A stretch of 64,000 nucleotides of DNA, from positions 1 through 64,000 of the forward strand of contig CBDIBP010000006.1 of NCBI GenBank assembly GCA_965276955.1, given 5' to 3'. The notes beneath the pieces are model-generated. The model worked only from the letters and a program-made list of their open reading frames with translations. It did not search any database and had not been told where the DNA came from. Shown one piece after another: positions 44,223 to 52,345 of the stretch (the stretch's first letter is position 1; the number at the start of each line of letters is the position of its first letter). Made by a program: the position numbers and the translations under genes. This DNA comes from JABDEZ01 sp965276955. Lineage in GTDB: Bacteria; Bacteroidota; Bacteroidia; Chitinophagales; Chitinophagaceae.

Positions 44223-45170
44223 TTAGTTCAGCAGTTTCATTCTAAGAAGAAATACACTGCCGACAATGGATGGTAGTATCAGGTTAAGCAGCCATAAGCC
44301 TACCGTTGCGCCCAAAATACCTACCGTATTAGGCGATAAGTGGTGAAATAAATAGAGGCTTACCTGCCCACGTTCTCCTAATTCTGCCAGGGCTATAGAT
44401 GGTATGATAGCTATGACCCAAAAGAAAAGAGCCGACATGCAGAACCCTTCTGTAAGTGGGATATCTACATGCATCCACCTGGATAAAAACAAATACTGTG
44501 CCGTAAAAACCCCGAAGCGCAGAATAGAGATGCCCAGTATGGTCAATTGCTGGCGGGTAGTGAACCTGCGCAGCAACTGCCCAAAGATCTTGAATTTGCG
44601 GAACCATTTTATTTTTTGCAGCAAGGGCAACCAGTTCTCGAACTGCAGGTATACCAGGCCTATACCTGCCGTCACCACAAAGCATACAAGCAATGTGACC
44701 TTCTCTATAGTGCCGGGGAATGCTATGTTATAATAGACGAGCCCAAGTAAACCGTATAGAAATAGTGTGAACATCTGTGCTACTGCACCCAATATGGAAA
44801 CACTAATGAGCCGGAAAGTATTTTTCCGCTTCAGGTACATGATGCGGCCCGGGTACTCCCCTATACGGTTTGGTGTGATGATAGAAAAGGATAGCCCGGC
44901 TAATACCCCTGCCAGCGCGCTACCATAAGACAGCGACTGTGCAGAGCCTGCAAGCAGGTGCCACTTTTTAGCTTCCAGCAGTATATTGATGGGCATGAGT
45001 ACCACACAAAGCACTAAAAAATAAGTAGGCCCGGTTTGCCATACAGCTTCAACGCCTACCTGCGCTACCTGCTTGTGCACCTGCACCCATATAGTGTATA
45101 ACAATACAACTGAAATAATAGCGCCTATCGTGTAGTTGAGCCATATTTTGGTACTTTTGTCCAATATCAT
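44223..45170 (-). CDS. Lysylphosphatidylglycerol-synthase-type transmembrane protein (flippase-like)
   Basis: 315 residues with about eight transmembrane helices. The pattern (WLNYTIGAIISVVLLYTIWVQV at the start, LEAKKWHLL, ALAGVLAGLSFSIITPNRIGEYPGR) matches UPF0104/LPG_synthase_TM proteins. The IxPxRxGE[YF]xGR signature lies on the cytosolic side, and IALAELGERGQVSLYLF later is also conserved. In fused MprF this domain flips aminoacylated lipid. As a stand-alone protein it is likely a lipid translocase, substrate unknown. The DUF2156-like protein at 8154 is the only other MprF-like piece in the window. Confidence 0.85.
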   Translation of the reverse strand: MILDKSTKIWLNYTIGAIISVVLLYTIWVQVHKQVAQVGVEAVWQTGPTYFLVLCVVLMPINILLEAKKWHLLAGSAQSLSYGSALAGVLAGLSFSIITPNRIGEYPGRIMYLKRKNTFRLISVSILGAVAQMFTLFLYGLLGLVYYNIAFPGTIEKVTLLVCFVVTAGIGLVYLQFENWLPLLQKIKWFRKFKIFGQLLRRFTTRQQLTILGISILRFGVFTAQYLFLSRWMHVDIPLTEGFCMSALFFWVIAIIPSIALAELGERGQVSLYLFHHLSPNTVGILGATVGLWLLNLILPSIVGSVFLLRMKLLN

Positions 45171-45181
45171 TTTTTACTTTT

Positions 45182-45772
45182 TTGGCTGATACACCTCATA
45201 TCATATTAGGCATTGACCCAGGCACACTCGTAATGGGCTATGGCTTACTTGCTGTGAACAAAAATAGCATTTCGCTGGTGGAAATGGGTGTACTTCATTT
45301 AGCTAAATACAAAGACCATGCTGAGCGCCTGGAACTGATATACCGAAAGATAGAAGGGCTGATAAAAATACACCAGCCTGCTGCCGTAGCCATTGAGGCG
45401 CCATTTTATGGAAAGAACGTGCAGAGTATGCTAAAACTGGGACGGGCCCAGGGCGTAGCCATTGCCGCAGCTATGGTAAGCGGGCTGCATACAGTAGAGT
45501 ATGCACCTAAAAAGATAAAGCAAAGCATAACAGGAAAAGGCAACGCCACGAAAGAGCAAGTGTGGAAAATACTGCAGTATACCCTTAAATTTGAAGAAGA
45601 TGTTCGCTTTACTGATGCTACAGATGCACTTGCAGTAGCGGTATGCCACCACTACCAAAGCAAAATGCCAGTAGAGCAGCAAAAAACCGGGATAGCTACA
45701 GGCGTAGCAAAGAGCAAGAAGGCAAATGGCTGGGAGGCATTCATAGCATCTAATCCGGAGCGGATAAGATAA
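45182..45772 (+). CDS. ruvC: Crossover junction endodeoxyribonuclease RuvC (TTG start)
   Basis: 196 residues. The catalytic carboxylates are all in place: D12 in LGIDPGT, E72 in VAIEAPFYGKN, and D145/D148 in FTDATDALAVAVCHH. ARxQGVAIAAA and the QSITGKGNATKEQV loop are conserved too. RuvC resolves Holliday junctions with RuvAB. The only start that keeps the N-terminal GIDPGT Asp is TTG 45182; the next ATG lies after it, inside the conserved strand. The C-terminus carries about 25 extra residues (KSKKANGWEAFIASNPERIR), as in many Bacteroidota. It diverges from the flippase-like gene by only 11 bases. Confidence 0.93.
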   Translation: MADTPHIILGIDPGTLVMGYGLLAVNKNSISLVEMGVLHLAKYKDHAERLELIYRKIEGLIKIHQPAAVAIEAPFYGKNVQSMLKLGRAQGVAIAAAMVSGLHTVEYAPKKIKQSITGKGNATKEQVWKILQYTLKFEEDVRFTDATDALAVAVCHHYQSKMPVEQQKTGIATGVAKSKKANGWEAFIASNPERIR

Positions 45773-45899
45773 TGTGGCATAACTGTAGCATTATAAGAAT
45801 AAAATAATTATTTTTATGTGCTAATTATTTTTAGTTCTTAAATTGCTTTAAAGAAAGCTTACCTTAAGTGTACAATTACTTTATATAAAGAAAGAGTTT

Positions 45900-46604
45900 A
45901 TGGCCGATTACAAAGCAAAAATATTGCTGGTAGAAGATGATCCGACGCTGAGTTACATAATAAGAGACAGTTTACAGAAGAATAATTTTGAAGTGGTACA
46001 CTGCCCCGATGGTGAAAGTGCGTGGCAGCAATTCATGAAACACAATTTTGATATTTGCCTGCTTGATGTGATGTTGCCGAAGAAAGATGGCATATCTCTG
46101 GCAAACCAGATACGTACCAAAAATGAAGCTATCCCTATCATAATGCTTACCTCCAAGAACCTGGACGATGATAAGATAGCAGGTTTCAAGAGTGGTGCGG
46201 ATGACTACATCACCAAACCGTTCAACATGCAGGAGCTTATCCTGCGCCTTGAAGTGTTCCTGAAACGCAGTAAAAAGAAAGAAGACAACACGCCTACCCA
46301 ATTTAAAATTGGGAATATGGATTTTGACTATACCAACCTGATGCTCAAGAGCCCTGAAGTAGAGCATCAGCTGACACAACGTGAGGCTGACCTGATACGC
46401 TACCTGTGCCTGAATGCTAACAGGGTGCTGAAACGCGATGAGATACTGATGAACGTATGGGGCAAGGACGATTATTTCCTGGGCCGCAGTATGGATGTAT
46501 TCATTACCAAGGTGCGCAAGTACCTGAAAGACCAGCAAGGTGCGGAGCTGCAGACCATACACGGTATAGGGTTCAAATTTGCCTATACAGCACCTGTAGA
46601 ATAA
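45900..46604 (+). CDS. OmpR/PhoB-family response regulator
   Basis: 234 residues. Receiver domain: acidic pair D13-D14, phospho-acceptor D56 (ICLLDVMLPKKDG), Thr in IIMLTS, and K106 in YITKPFN. Trans_reg_C winged helix from about residue 135: FKIGNMDFDYTNLMLKSPEVEHQLTQREADLIRYLCLNANRVLKRDEILMNVWGKDDYFLGRSMDVFITKVRKYL, ending HGIGFKF. It is a DNA-binding regulator activated by a kinase. It stands alone with a terminator after it; the sensor kinase at 34199 is a candidate partner. Confidence 0.95.
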   Translation: MADYKAKILLVEDDPTLSYIIRDSLQKNNFEVVHCPDGESAWQQFMKHNFDICLLDVMLPKKDGISLANQIRTKNEAIPIIMLTSKNLDDDKIAGFKSGADDYITKPFNMQELILRLEVFLKRSKKKEDNTPTQFKIGNMDFDYTNLMLKSPEVEHQLTQREADLIRYLCLNANRVLKRDEILMNVWGKDDYFLGRSMDVFITKVRKYLKDQQGAELQTIHGIGFKFAYTAPVE

Positions 46605-46629
46605 TAGCCACTACCAGCATTATACAAGA

Positions 46630-46664
46630 AAAGGGCCGATGTTCATAGAACGCCGGCCCTTTTT
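46630..46664. terminator. Bidirectional terminator
   Basis: AAAGGGCCG (46630-46638) pairs with CGGCCCTTT (46654-46662) with TT after it and A-rich sequence before it. It serves the response regulator on the plus strand and tsf on the minus strand. Confidence 0.8.
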
Positions 46665-46687
46665 AAATGTATGTTTCAGGAAATGTA

Positions 46688-47527
46688 CTATCCTATTGCT
46701 ACACGTTTGAAATCAGTAACGGTAAGACCAGCTTCTACAGACTTAAGATATTCTGCAACTGTTTTACCATTGTCTTTTACGAACATCTGTGCAAGCAAGG
46801 TATTGTCTTTGAAGAATTTGTTCATTTTACCAGCAGCTATTTTCTCAGCCATATCAGCTGGTTTGCCTTCTGCCATTACCTGCTCTACAGCTATCGCTTT
46901 TTCACGTGCTATCGTTTCAGGGGCAATGCTGTCTGCATCTACAGCCAGCGGGTTCATTGCAGCTATCTGCATAGCTACATCTTTACCTGCAGCTATAATA
47001 GCTTCTGTAGGTGCGTGGTTCAAAGATACCAGCACACCTATGCGGTAGCCTGCATGTATGTAAGGAACCACTGTAGGAGCAGTTACCAACTCATAACGCA
47101 CGATATCGATCTTCTCACCGATACGGGCAACCTGCTCCATCAGTTTTTCACCAATGGTAGCACCCTGCATAGCAGCGCCTTTCAGCTCTTCTATGCTTGC
47201 AGCTTTAGTAGCCAAGGCTATGTCGGCTATTTCATTTGCAAAAGCTATAAAGTCATTGTTCTTAGAAACGAAATCGGTCTCAGCACTCAGGTTCACCACG
47301 ATACCATAAGAATTATCAGCAGAAGCCCTGGCTACTGCAACGCCTTCTTTAGCATCACGGTCGCTGCGGTTAGCAGCTACCTTTTGTCCCTTCTTACGCA
47401 GGTAGTCGATCGCGCCTTCAAAGTCACCTTCGCTTTCTGTAAGGGCCTTGCGGCAATCCATCATACCTGCACCAGTTTGCTGGCGCAATTTGTTCACATC
47501 TGCAGCTGATATAGTTACACTACTCAT
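46688..47527 (-). CDS. tsf: Translation elongation factor Ts
   Basis: 279 residues. EF-Ts N-terminus: VNKLRQQTGAGMMDCRKALTESEGDFEGAIDYLRKKGQKVAANRSDRDAKEGV, including the TGAGMMDCRKAL motif that contacts EF-Tu. The remaining EF_TS domains follow (NLSAETDFVSKNNDF, HNHIPTE-like HAPTEAI, MNPLAVDAD, DNTLAQMF-like DNTLLAQMFVKDNGKTVAEYLK). It exchanges GDP for GTP on EF-Tu. Last gene of the rplM-rpsI-rpsB-tsf cluster, with a 111-base gap before it that holds a hairpin and a possible own promoter. Confidence 0.97.
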   Translation of the reverse strand: MSSVTISAADVNKLRQQTGAGMMDCRKALTESEGDFEGAIDYLRKKGQKVAANRSDRDAKEGVAVARASADNSYGIVVNLSAETDFVSKNNDFIAFANEIADIALATKAASIEELKGAAMQGATIGEKLMEQVARIGEKIDIVRYELVTAPTVVPYIHAGYRIGVLVSLNHAPTEAIIAAGKDVAMQIAAMNPLAVDADSIAPETIAREKAIAVEQVMAEGKPADMAEKIAAGKMNKFFKDNTLLAQMFVKDNGKTVAEYLKSVEAGLTVTDFKRVAIG

Positions 47528-47584
47528 TATTACCTATTTTAAATTTTAAAGTTTCAATTAAGGGTGCAAAAGTCGTTAATTATG

Positions 47585-47612
47585 TTTAAAGCCCCAAAAA
47601 AGGGGCTTTAAA
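47585..47612. terminator. Symmetric hairpin between rpsB and tsf
   Basis: TTTAAAGCCCC (47585-47595) pairs with GGGGCTTTAAA (47602-47612) around A6 (T6 on the minus strand). It sits between rpsB and tsf. A possible tsf promoter lies just downstream on the minus strand (GACTTTTG, 47573-47566). It may partly terminate rpsB transcripts or lower tsf read-through. Confidence 0.55.
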
Positions 47613-47638
47613 ATACTATTAATAAAAATGCATTGTGC

Positions 47639-48676
47639 TTAGTGCTTCACAGGGGGCCTGCTGCCACCGCCACCTGGGCGATTGCCACCTGGACCACCTG
47701 GACGGCTGCCACCACCACCTGGGCGATTGCCACCCGGACCACCTGGACGGTTGCCACCGCCACCTGGACGGTTGCCACCCGGACCACCCGGACGGTTGCC
47801 ACCACCTGGACGATTGCCTGCGCCACCAGCACCTGGGGCACCTGCTGCTGCACCACGGCCTGCGCCACGGCGACCACGGCCACCTTTGCCACCTTCTTCT
47901 TCTTCGTTCATCTCTAAACCACGGTTGCGGCCTTCGAAACTATCGTCGTTAGATGCGTTGTCGTCTTCGTTCTCCTTGTTTTGTGCACGCTCCTGCAGGC
48001 CTTCCATAATAGCGGCTGTCAGGTAGTTAGTGATGATAGCTATAGATTTTGTAGCATCATCATTTGCTGGTATAGCAAAGTCAACTTTAGTAGGATCGCT
48101 GTTAGTATCTACCATAGCAAGTGTAGTAATACCCAGGCGTTTTGCCTCTGCAAGTGCTATATGCTCATGGCTGATATCTACCATGAAAAGAGCGGCAGGT
48201 GTACGGCCCATTTGGCTGATACCACCCAATACTTTTTCCATTTTTTCTTTACTGCGGGTCAGGGTCAGACGCTCTTTCTTGGTAACGCTGTCCATGGTAC
48301 CATCTTGCAGCATTTTTTCAATGCTCAACATCTTCTTTACACTCTTGCGTATAGTTTGGAAGTTGGTAAGCATACCACCCAACCAGCGTTCTGTAACAAA
48401 AGGCATATTTACTTTAGCAGCAGCTTCTGCTACTATTTCTTTAGCCTGTTTTTTTGTAGCTACGAACATGATCTTCTTACCACTTTTAGCTATAGATTTC
48501 ATTGCAGCTGCAGCTTCGTCCAGGCCATCTATGGTCTTGTTCAGATCTATGATGTGTATACCGTTCTTTTCTGCAAAGATGTACGGCAACATTTTTGGGT
48601 TCCATTTTTTCTTAAGGTGCCCGAAATGCACACCAGCTTCCAGTAGTTGCTGATGTAATGTTTTATTATCTTCCAT
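47639..48676 (-). CDS. rpsB: Ribosomal protein S2 with long Gly/Pro/Arg-rich tail
   Basis: From ATG 48676 (MEDNKTLHQQ) the product is 345 residues. Residues 1-230 are standard uS2: LLEAGVHFGHLKKKWNPKM, YIFAEKNGIHIIDLNKT, FVATKKQAKEIV, NMPFVTERWLGGMLTNF, GRTPAALFMVDISHEHIALAEAKRLGI, DTNSDPTKVDFAIPANDDA. A normal S2 ends soon after that. Here an acidic linker (NEEEEGGKGGRGRRGAGRG) and about 80 residues of repeated GGNRPGG/GGSRPGG follow. The tail has the character of an RNA-binding RGG-like disordered region. The DNA repeats are near-identical, hence possibly unstable. The cluster position shows this is the functional S2. Confidence 0.96.
   Translation of the reverse strand: MEDNKTLHQQLLEAGVHFGHLKKKWNPKMLPYIFAEKNGIHIIDLNKTIDGLDEAAAAMKSIAKSGKKIMFVATKKQAKEIVAEAAAKVNMPFVTERWLGGMLTNFQTIRKSVKKMLSIEKMLQDGTMDSVTKKERLTLTRSKEKMEKVLGGISQMGRTPAALFMVDISHEHIALAEAKRLGITTLAMVDTNSDPTKVDFAIPANDDATKSIAIITNYLTAAIMEGLQERAQNKENEDDNASNDDSFEGRNRGLEMNEEEEGGKGGRGRRGAGRGAAAGAPGAGGAGNRPGGGNRPGGPGGNRPGGGGNRPGGPGGNRPGGGGSRPGGPGGNRPGGGGSRPPVKH
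47648..47815 (-). repeat. In-frame tandem repeats encoding the S2 tail
   Basis: Units of 21-27 bases built on CCACCTGGACGG/CGATTGCCACC (plus-strand view) repeat about seven times and encode GGNRPGGPG or GGSRPGGPG on the minus strand. Variation among copies is small, which implies recent expansion or conversion. Confidence 0.8.
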
Positions 48677-48724
48677 TTGAATGTTTTCTTGTTGGTTAAA
48701 AAATAAAAGGATACAACTCCACAA

Positions 48725-49117
48725 TTAACGTTTAGAGAACTGGAAGCTACGACGTGCTTTCGCCTTACCAAATTTCTTGCGTTCTACCATACGGCTGTCT
48801 CTCGTCATCAGGCCTTCTTTCTTCAACGCAGGACGATATTCTTCGTTAACCTGGCAAAGTGCGCGGGCAATAGCCATCTTTATAGCTTCTGCCTGCCCTT
48901 TAGGGCCACCACCTTTTACGTTTACCACAACATCAAAACTTGTAGCAGCACCTTCTATGGTCTTCATAGGAAGCTCTACCTGGTTTTGCAGGTACATGAT
49001 AGTAAAGTAAGACTTGTATTCTTTTTCATTGACCGTAATATTACCGGTACCTTTACTAAGGTATACGCGCGCTACGGCTTCTTTACGGCGACCAACGGCA
49101 TTTTTCTGTTTTTCCAT
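48725..49117 (-). CDS. rpsI: Ribosomal protein S9
   Basis: 130 residues. Family signs are RRKEAVARVYLSKGTGNITVN near the start, FDVVVNVKGGGPKGQAEAIKMAIARAL and the basic C-terminus ending with KARRSFQFSKR, which reaches the P-site tRNA in the ribosome. It follows rplM by 54 bases and precedes rpsB by 48. Together they form the usual Bacteroidota order rplM-rpsI-rpsB-tsf on the minus strand. Confidence 0.97.
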   Translation of the reverse strand: MEKQKNAVGRRKEAVARVYLSKGTGNITVNEKEYKSYFTIMYLQNQVELPMKTIEGAATSFDVVVNVKGGGPKGQAEAIKMAIARALCQVNEEYRPALKKEGLMTRDSRMVERKKFGKAKARRSFQFSKR

Positions 49118-49171
49118 TTAATATAATGGTGTTATACTTTTTATGATAACCCTGTAAATACGGGGCCGGAA

Positions 49172-49615
49172 TTAAAATTTAAGATCAATTGGTGTTTGTG
49201 CCTTGTGCGGATGCTCAGAACCTTCGTAAACGAAAAGTTTCTTGTACATAGCGCGACCCAGGCGATTTTTAGGCAACATACCTTTTACAGCACGCTCTAT
49301 CATCAGGTTAGGACGACGGCCTATCATTTCCTTAGCCATTTCTACTTTTTGGCCACCCGGATATCCTGTGTAGGTGATGTAGTCCTTATCTGCCATTTTG
49401 TTACCTGTAAGGATAACTTTGTTAGAATTAAGTACGATCACATAATCGCCACAGTCGAAGTGAGGAGTATAGTATACTTTGTTCTTGCCACGCAGTATAG
49501 ACGCGACCCTTGAACTCATACGGCCAAGGCTCTGGTTGGTAGCATCAACTACATACCATTTGCGCTGAACGATCTTTTCGTTTGCTGATTGTGTTTTAAA
49601 ACTGAGATGTCTCAT
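49172..49615 (-). CDS. rplM: Ribosomal protein L13
   Basis: 147 residues. Marked by KWYVVDATNQSLGRMSSRVASILRGKNK, HFDCGDYVIVLNSNKVILTGNKMADKDYITYTGYPGG and GMLPKNRLGRAMYKKLFVYEGSEHPHKAQTP. It is an early-assembly large-subunit protein. First gene of the cluster; the promoter lies at 49696-49727 with both the -7 and -33 elements. Confidence 0.97.
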   Translation of the reverse strand: MRHLSFKTQSANEKIVQRKWYVVDATNQSLGRMSSRVASILRGKNKVYYTPHFDCGDYVIVLNSNKVILTGNKMADKDYITYTGYPGGQKVEMAKEMIGRRPNLMIERAVKGMLPKNRLGRAMYKKLFVYEGSEHPHKAQTPIDLKF

Positions 49616-49695
49616 TTCTTGATTTAAATATTTTCTCTTTGGGGTTTACCCGTAGCAGCTTTTACTGGTATACAGGTATAAAAAAAATTGGACTG

Positions 49696-49727
49696 CGAAG
49701 GTAAAGGCGTGACTTTTAATCACCAAA
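49696..49727 (-). promoter_or_regulatory. Promoter of the rplM operon
   Basis: On the minus strand TTTGG (49727-49723) is followed after 19 bases by TACCTTCG (49703-49696). The -33 element and spacing are exact for Bacteroidota and the -7 box differs in one base from TAnnTTTG. This leaves a leader of about 75 bases before rplM. Confidence 0.55.
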
Positions 49728-49831
49728 TAATTTATGATGTTTTTTTATGAAAACATCATAACAGATTGATTTTCAATAAATAAATAGTAAAAAAAATTTT
49801 ATTGAGTGAAAAATATACTCTATTTGAGTAT

Positions 49832-49862
49832 AAAAAGGCTGCCCTATAAGGCAGCCTTTTTT
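49832..49862. terminator. Rho-independent terminator
   Basis: AAAAAGGCTGCC (49832-49843) pairs with GGCAGCC and a T-run (49850-49862). It follows the minus-strand GH16 gene and is symmetric enough to stop both directions. Confidence 0.8.
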
Positions 49863-49891
49863 ACAAAGTAGATTTGGAATCTAAGCTTCGA

Positions 49892-51772
49892 TTAAATACT
49901 GACTAATTTAACATTAAATTGCTTATTGTTAAATCGTACTTTTAATAAGTATACACCTGGAGCATTTGTTTTTGGAACATATATATTTCTTGTGCCTAAA
50001 GTTTCATTTGTTGTATTGTACTTCCAGCATTCTTTTCCAAGTGTATTATATAAAACAGCTGACATTTCAGTTGTTACCATTCTACTTAGAGATATCTTCC
50101 AGCCAGATAAAGATGGGTTGGGATTTACAACAATTTGATCTATACTATTTACAGAACTATCGCTATTAACATCTGCATTTTCAATACCAAGCCCATTAAA
50201 ATTATTGACATTATCATAGCTTTTATCATTTATTTCGCTATTACCTTTTCCATTGTTACGACTATTTGGCATTTTATTTAATAAAAAACTGGCACTATCA
50301 GTAGTCCCGCATTCATTAGTAGCGGAAATATGCCATGCGAGGGTAGGCGTAGTAGATACATAATATACTTGCGTACCTGTATACGTAGTAAATGAAGGTG
50401 GTGTATAGTTAGAGCTGAGATACCAAGTGTACGTTGCATAGGGATCAAGATCCATACTTGGTATTGTTAATATGTTTGTGTAGTGCCCCAAGTGTAATGG
50501 CCCTTGCACATCCTTAAAGTAAGGTGCTAAAGGAGGTCCTAATGTTATTGGAAGCATGTAGGATGAGCTTGTACAGCCTGCAGGGACTGTTCCATTATTA
50601 TCTACAGAGACCCAGCCTGTTCCCTTTAAGAATAAAGGATGTAAGGTTAGTTGATTGCCAATTAGCGATACAAATTTGAAATTATCTGAATAGTGCCATG
50701 AGATATTCGAAACATCTTCACCAAAAACAGTGTATACAACATCATTACCTAAGCTGCAAATGGTCTTGGGCCCTTGAATATTGACACACAAATCGCTGTA
50801 GCCACTTTCAATCAAACCTTCTCTCTGATATATTCTTAAATAATCAACCTCAGTTATTTGATCATTAATAAAGTTCGAAATATTAGAGCCGGGGTCTACT
50901 GCTGCTGTTAATCTCATTGTATGATCTAGATCCCACGGGTAAGCTGACGCTATACTATAGTCTCCTGTATACGGTGCAACACAATTCGCTGGAGTTATTG
51001 CGTTGGCAATTGAATTATCTAAATAATAAAGACTTGATGGATCATTATATGACGCATTATATTCTAATTTACTAAAAGTTAATTGAAGTACACCGTCTTT
51101 GTAAGCCTGAATGAAATATGGATCCCATATCCATGTCAGCACATGAAAGTTCGCAGTATAGTCACCTGTCGCAGTTGCATCCAGGCTTAGTTCGGGTGCA
51201 TTTAGCGGAAAAATGTGTGTATGGTAATTCATTGTAGCATTAGCGGAGGTGCCATCTCCATATTCCAGCATATCCATCTCACTTGCAGGTGCCCCAATTT
51301 GGTCCCAAAGCCAAAAAGTTGTATGAGACCCTATCGCACCAGACATTTTAGCTCGCATCTCAAATTTGCCATATTTGAATTGGTGCAGCGAATATATAAT
51401 AGCAGAAGTAAAATTTGTGGTAAGGGATGTCATCGAATTGGGATCATTAGCATCTGTTAACCCGGTAATTGTTGTAGGTTGATACCTCTCAACTAACTTA
51501 CAAGTACCATTACTAACTACAACATTCACATCTTCATCAATTGAGGAATTATTTTCATTCCTTCGGCTAATACAACTAGCACAACCTTCTGGGTTGTACG
51601 TGTACCATTTAGTCGCGTCAATTACAGAACCATCAAATTCATCATAAAATATTAATTTCCAATCATCTGAACGGCATTTATCATCACCAGCATTCAAATG
51701 TTCTGATGTTTGTGCTTTTAATAAAAAATGCACAAGCATCATAATCGCAATAAGATAAAGTTTTCTATTCAT
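49892..51772 (-). CDS. Secreted GH16 glycoside hydrolase with T9SS sorting domain
   Basis: 626 residues with a signal peptide ending LLKA/Q. Residues about 35-320 form the GH16 jelly roll: WKLIFYDEFDGSVIDATKWY, FKYGKFEMRAKM, FWLWDQIG, and the catalytic motif E165-M-D167-M-L-E170 (ExDxxE, with the nucleophile and acid/base glutamates). Targets in this family are beta-1,3/1,4-glucans, agar-like galactans or other polysaccharides; the substrate cannot be read from sequence. The middle (about 325-500) has Ig-like/PKD-like modules. The last 75 residues are a type A sorting domain (VNPNPSLSGWKISL, PGVYLLKVRFNNK). The gene is AT-richer than its neighbours. Confidence 0.88.
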   Translation of the reverse strand: MNRKLYLIAIMMLVHFLLKAQTSEHLNAGDDKCRSDDWKLIFYDEFDGSVIDATKWYTYNPEGCASCISRRNENNSSIDEDVNVVVSNGTCKLVERYQPTTITGLTDANDPNSMTSLTTNFTSAIIYSLHQFKYGKFEMRAKMSGAIGSHTTFWLWDQIGAPASEMDMLEYGDGTSANATMNYHTHIFPLNAPELSLDATATGDYTANFHVLTWIWDPYFIQAYKDGVLQLTFSKLEYNASYNDPSSLYYLDNSIANAITPANCVAPYTGDYSIASAYPWDLDHTMRLTAAVDPGSNISNFINDQITEVDYLRIYQREGLIESGYSDLCVNIQGPKTICSLGNDVVYTVFGEDVSNISWHYSDNFKFVSLIGNQLTLHPLFLKGTGWVSVDNNGTVPAGCTSSSYMLPITLGPPLAPYFKDVQGPLHLGHYTNILTIPSMDLDPYATYTWYLSSNYTPPSFTTYTGTQVYYVSTTPTLAWHISATNECGTTDSASFLLNKMPNSRNNGKGNSEINDKSYDNVNNFNGLGIENADVNSDSSVNSIDQIVVNPNPSLSGWKISLSRMVTTEMSAVLYNTLGKECWKYNTTNETLGTRNIYVPKTNAPGVYLLKVRFNNKQFNVKLVSI

Positions 51773-51928
51773 AAATTTTTTTTCAAAAGTAATGATTTAT
51801 TTCCATATATTAGTATCTATACCCCAATAAGGGGAATGAATTTTTTAACAATTATTTCATGGTTTTTTCTTATGGATTGATTTTCATCTGTTTAACATTT
51901 AAATAAATCATATTAATTTAATAACCAG

Positions 51929-52330
51929 GTGCCGAGGCTATACGTACTAACGGCTGTAGCTACAAATAATAACGGATATACAAGCACCAGCGCTATATAT
52001 GTAGCTGTCACCAATATACCTGATAGTATAGATTTGTCTGGAACATATGCGCGATCTTCAAACAGCCAAAAGGCGACCATAACTAAAAAAGCACGTGGTT
52101 TATATGTTACCGACAATGTAGGGGGCGTGGTGCCTCCATCGGCAGCAGTTGTGCCCGCAGCTTTCGCACAACTGGACAGCACAACGTTAGTATTACCAAC
52201 ACAGCCTACAGGTGAAGGCCCCTTGTCTGCAAGCAATATGACCCTGAGTTATGGGCCGCCAATTACCATAAGCTATGTAGTTATCAATGGTGCATTTGGT
52301 ACCTCCACCAGAACATTTGTAAAACAATAA
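51929..52330 (+). pseudogene. C-terminal fragment of an Ig-like-domain lipoprotein
   Basis: A 133-residue frame starts at GTG 51929 with PRLYVLTAVATNNNGYTSTSAIYVAV, the second half of a Bacteroidota Ig-like (DUF5012/BT_2262-type) repeat. It goes on to DSIDLSGTYARS, YVTDNVGGVVPP, TLVLPTQPTGEG and a terminal GTSTRTFVKQ. Intact relatives are longer and begin with a lipoprotein signal and a cadherin-like strand set. Here no signal or lipobox exists: an in-frame TAA lies 15 bases upstream and the 150 bases before it are AT-rich non-coding. I read it as a 5'-truncated gene. It lies 16 bases before the OmpA-like gene. Confidence 0.6.
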
Positions 52331-52345
52331 CTAAAACTGACTTGT

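Noticed and set aside
46667..47509. 280-residue plus-strand frame opposite tsf
   Set aside because: Shadow frame rich in Cys, Tyr and His; tsf is certain on the other strand.
47648..47815. CRISPR-like regularly spaced repeats
   Set aside because: Repeats are contiguous, in frame and encode the S2 tail; no spacers and no cas genes.
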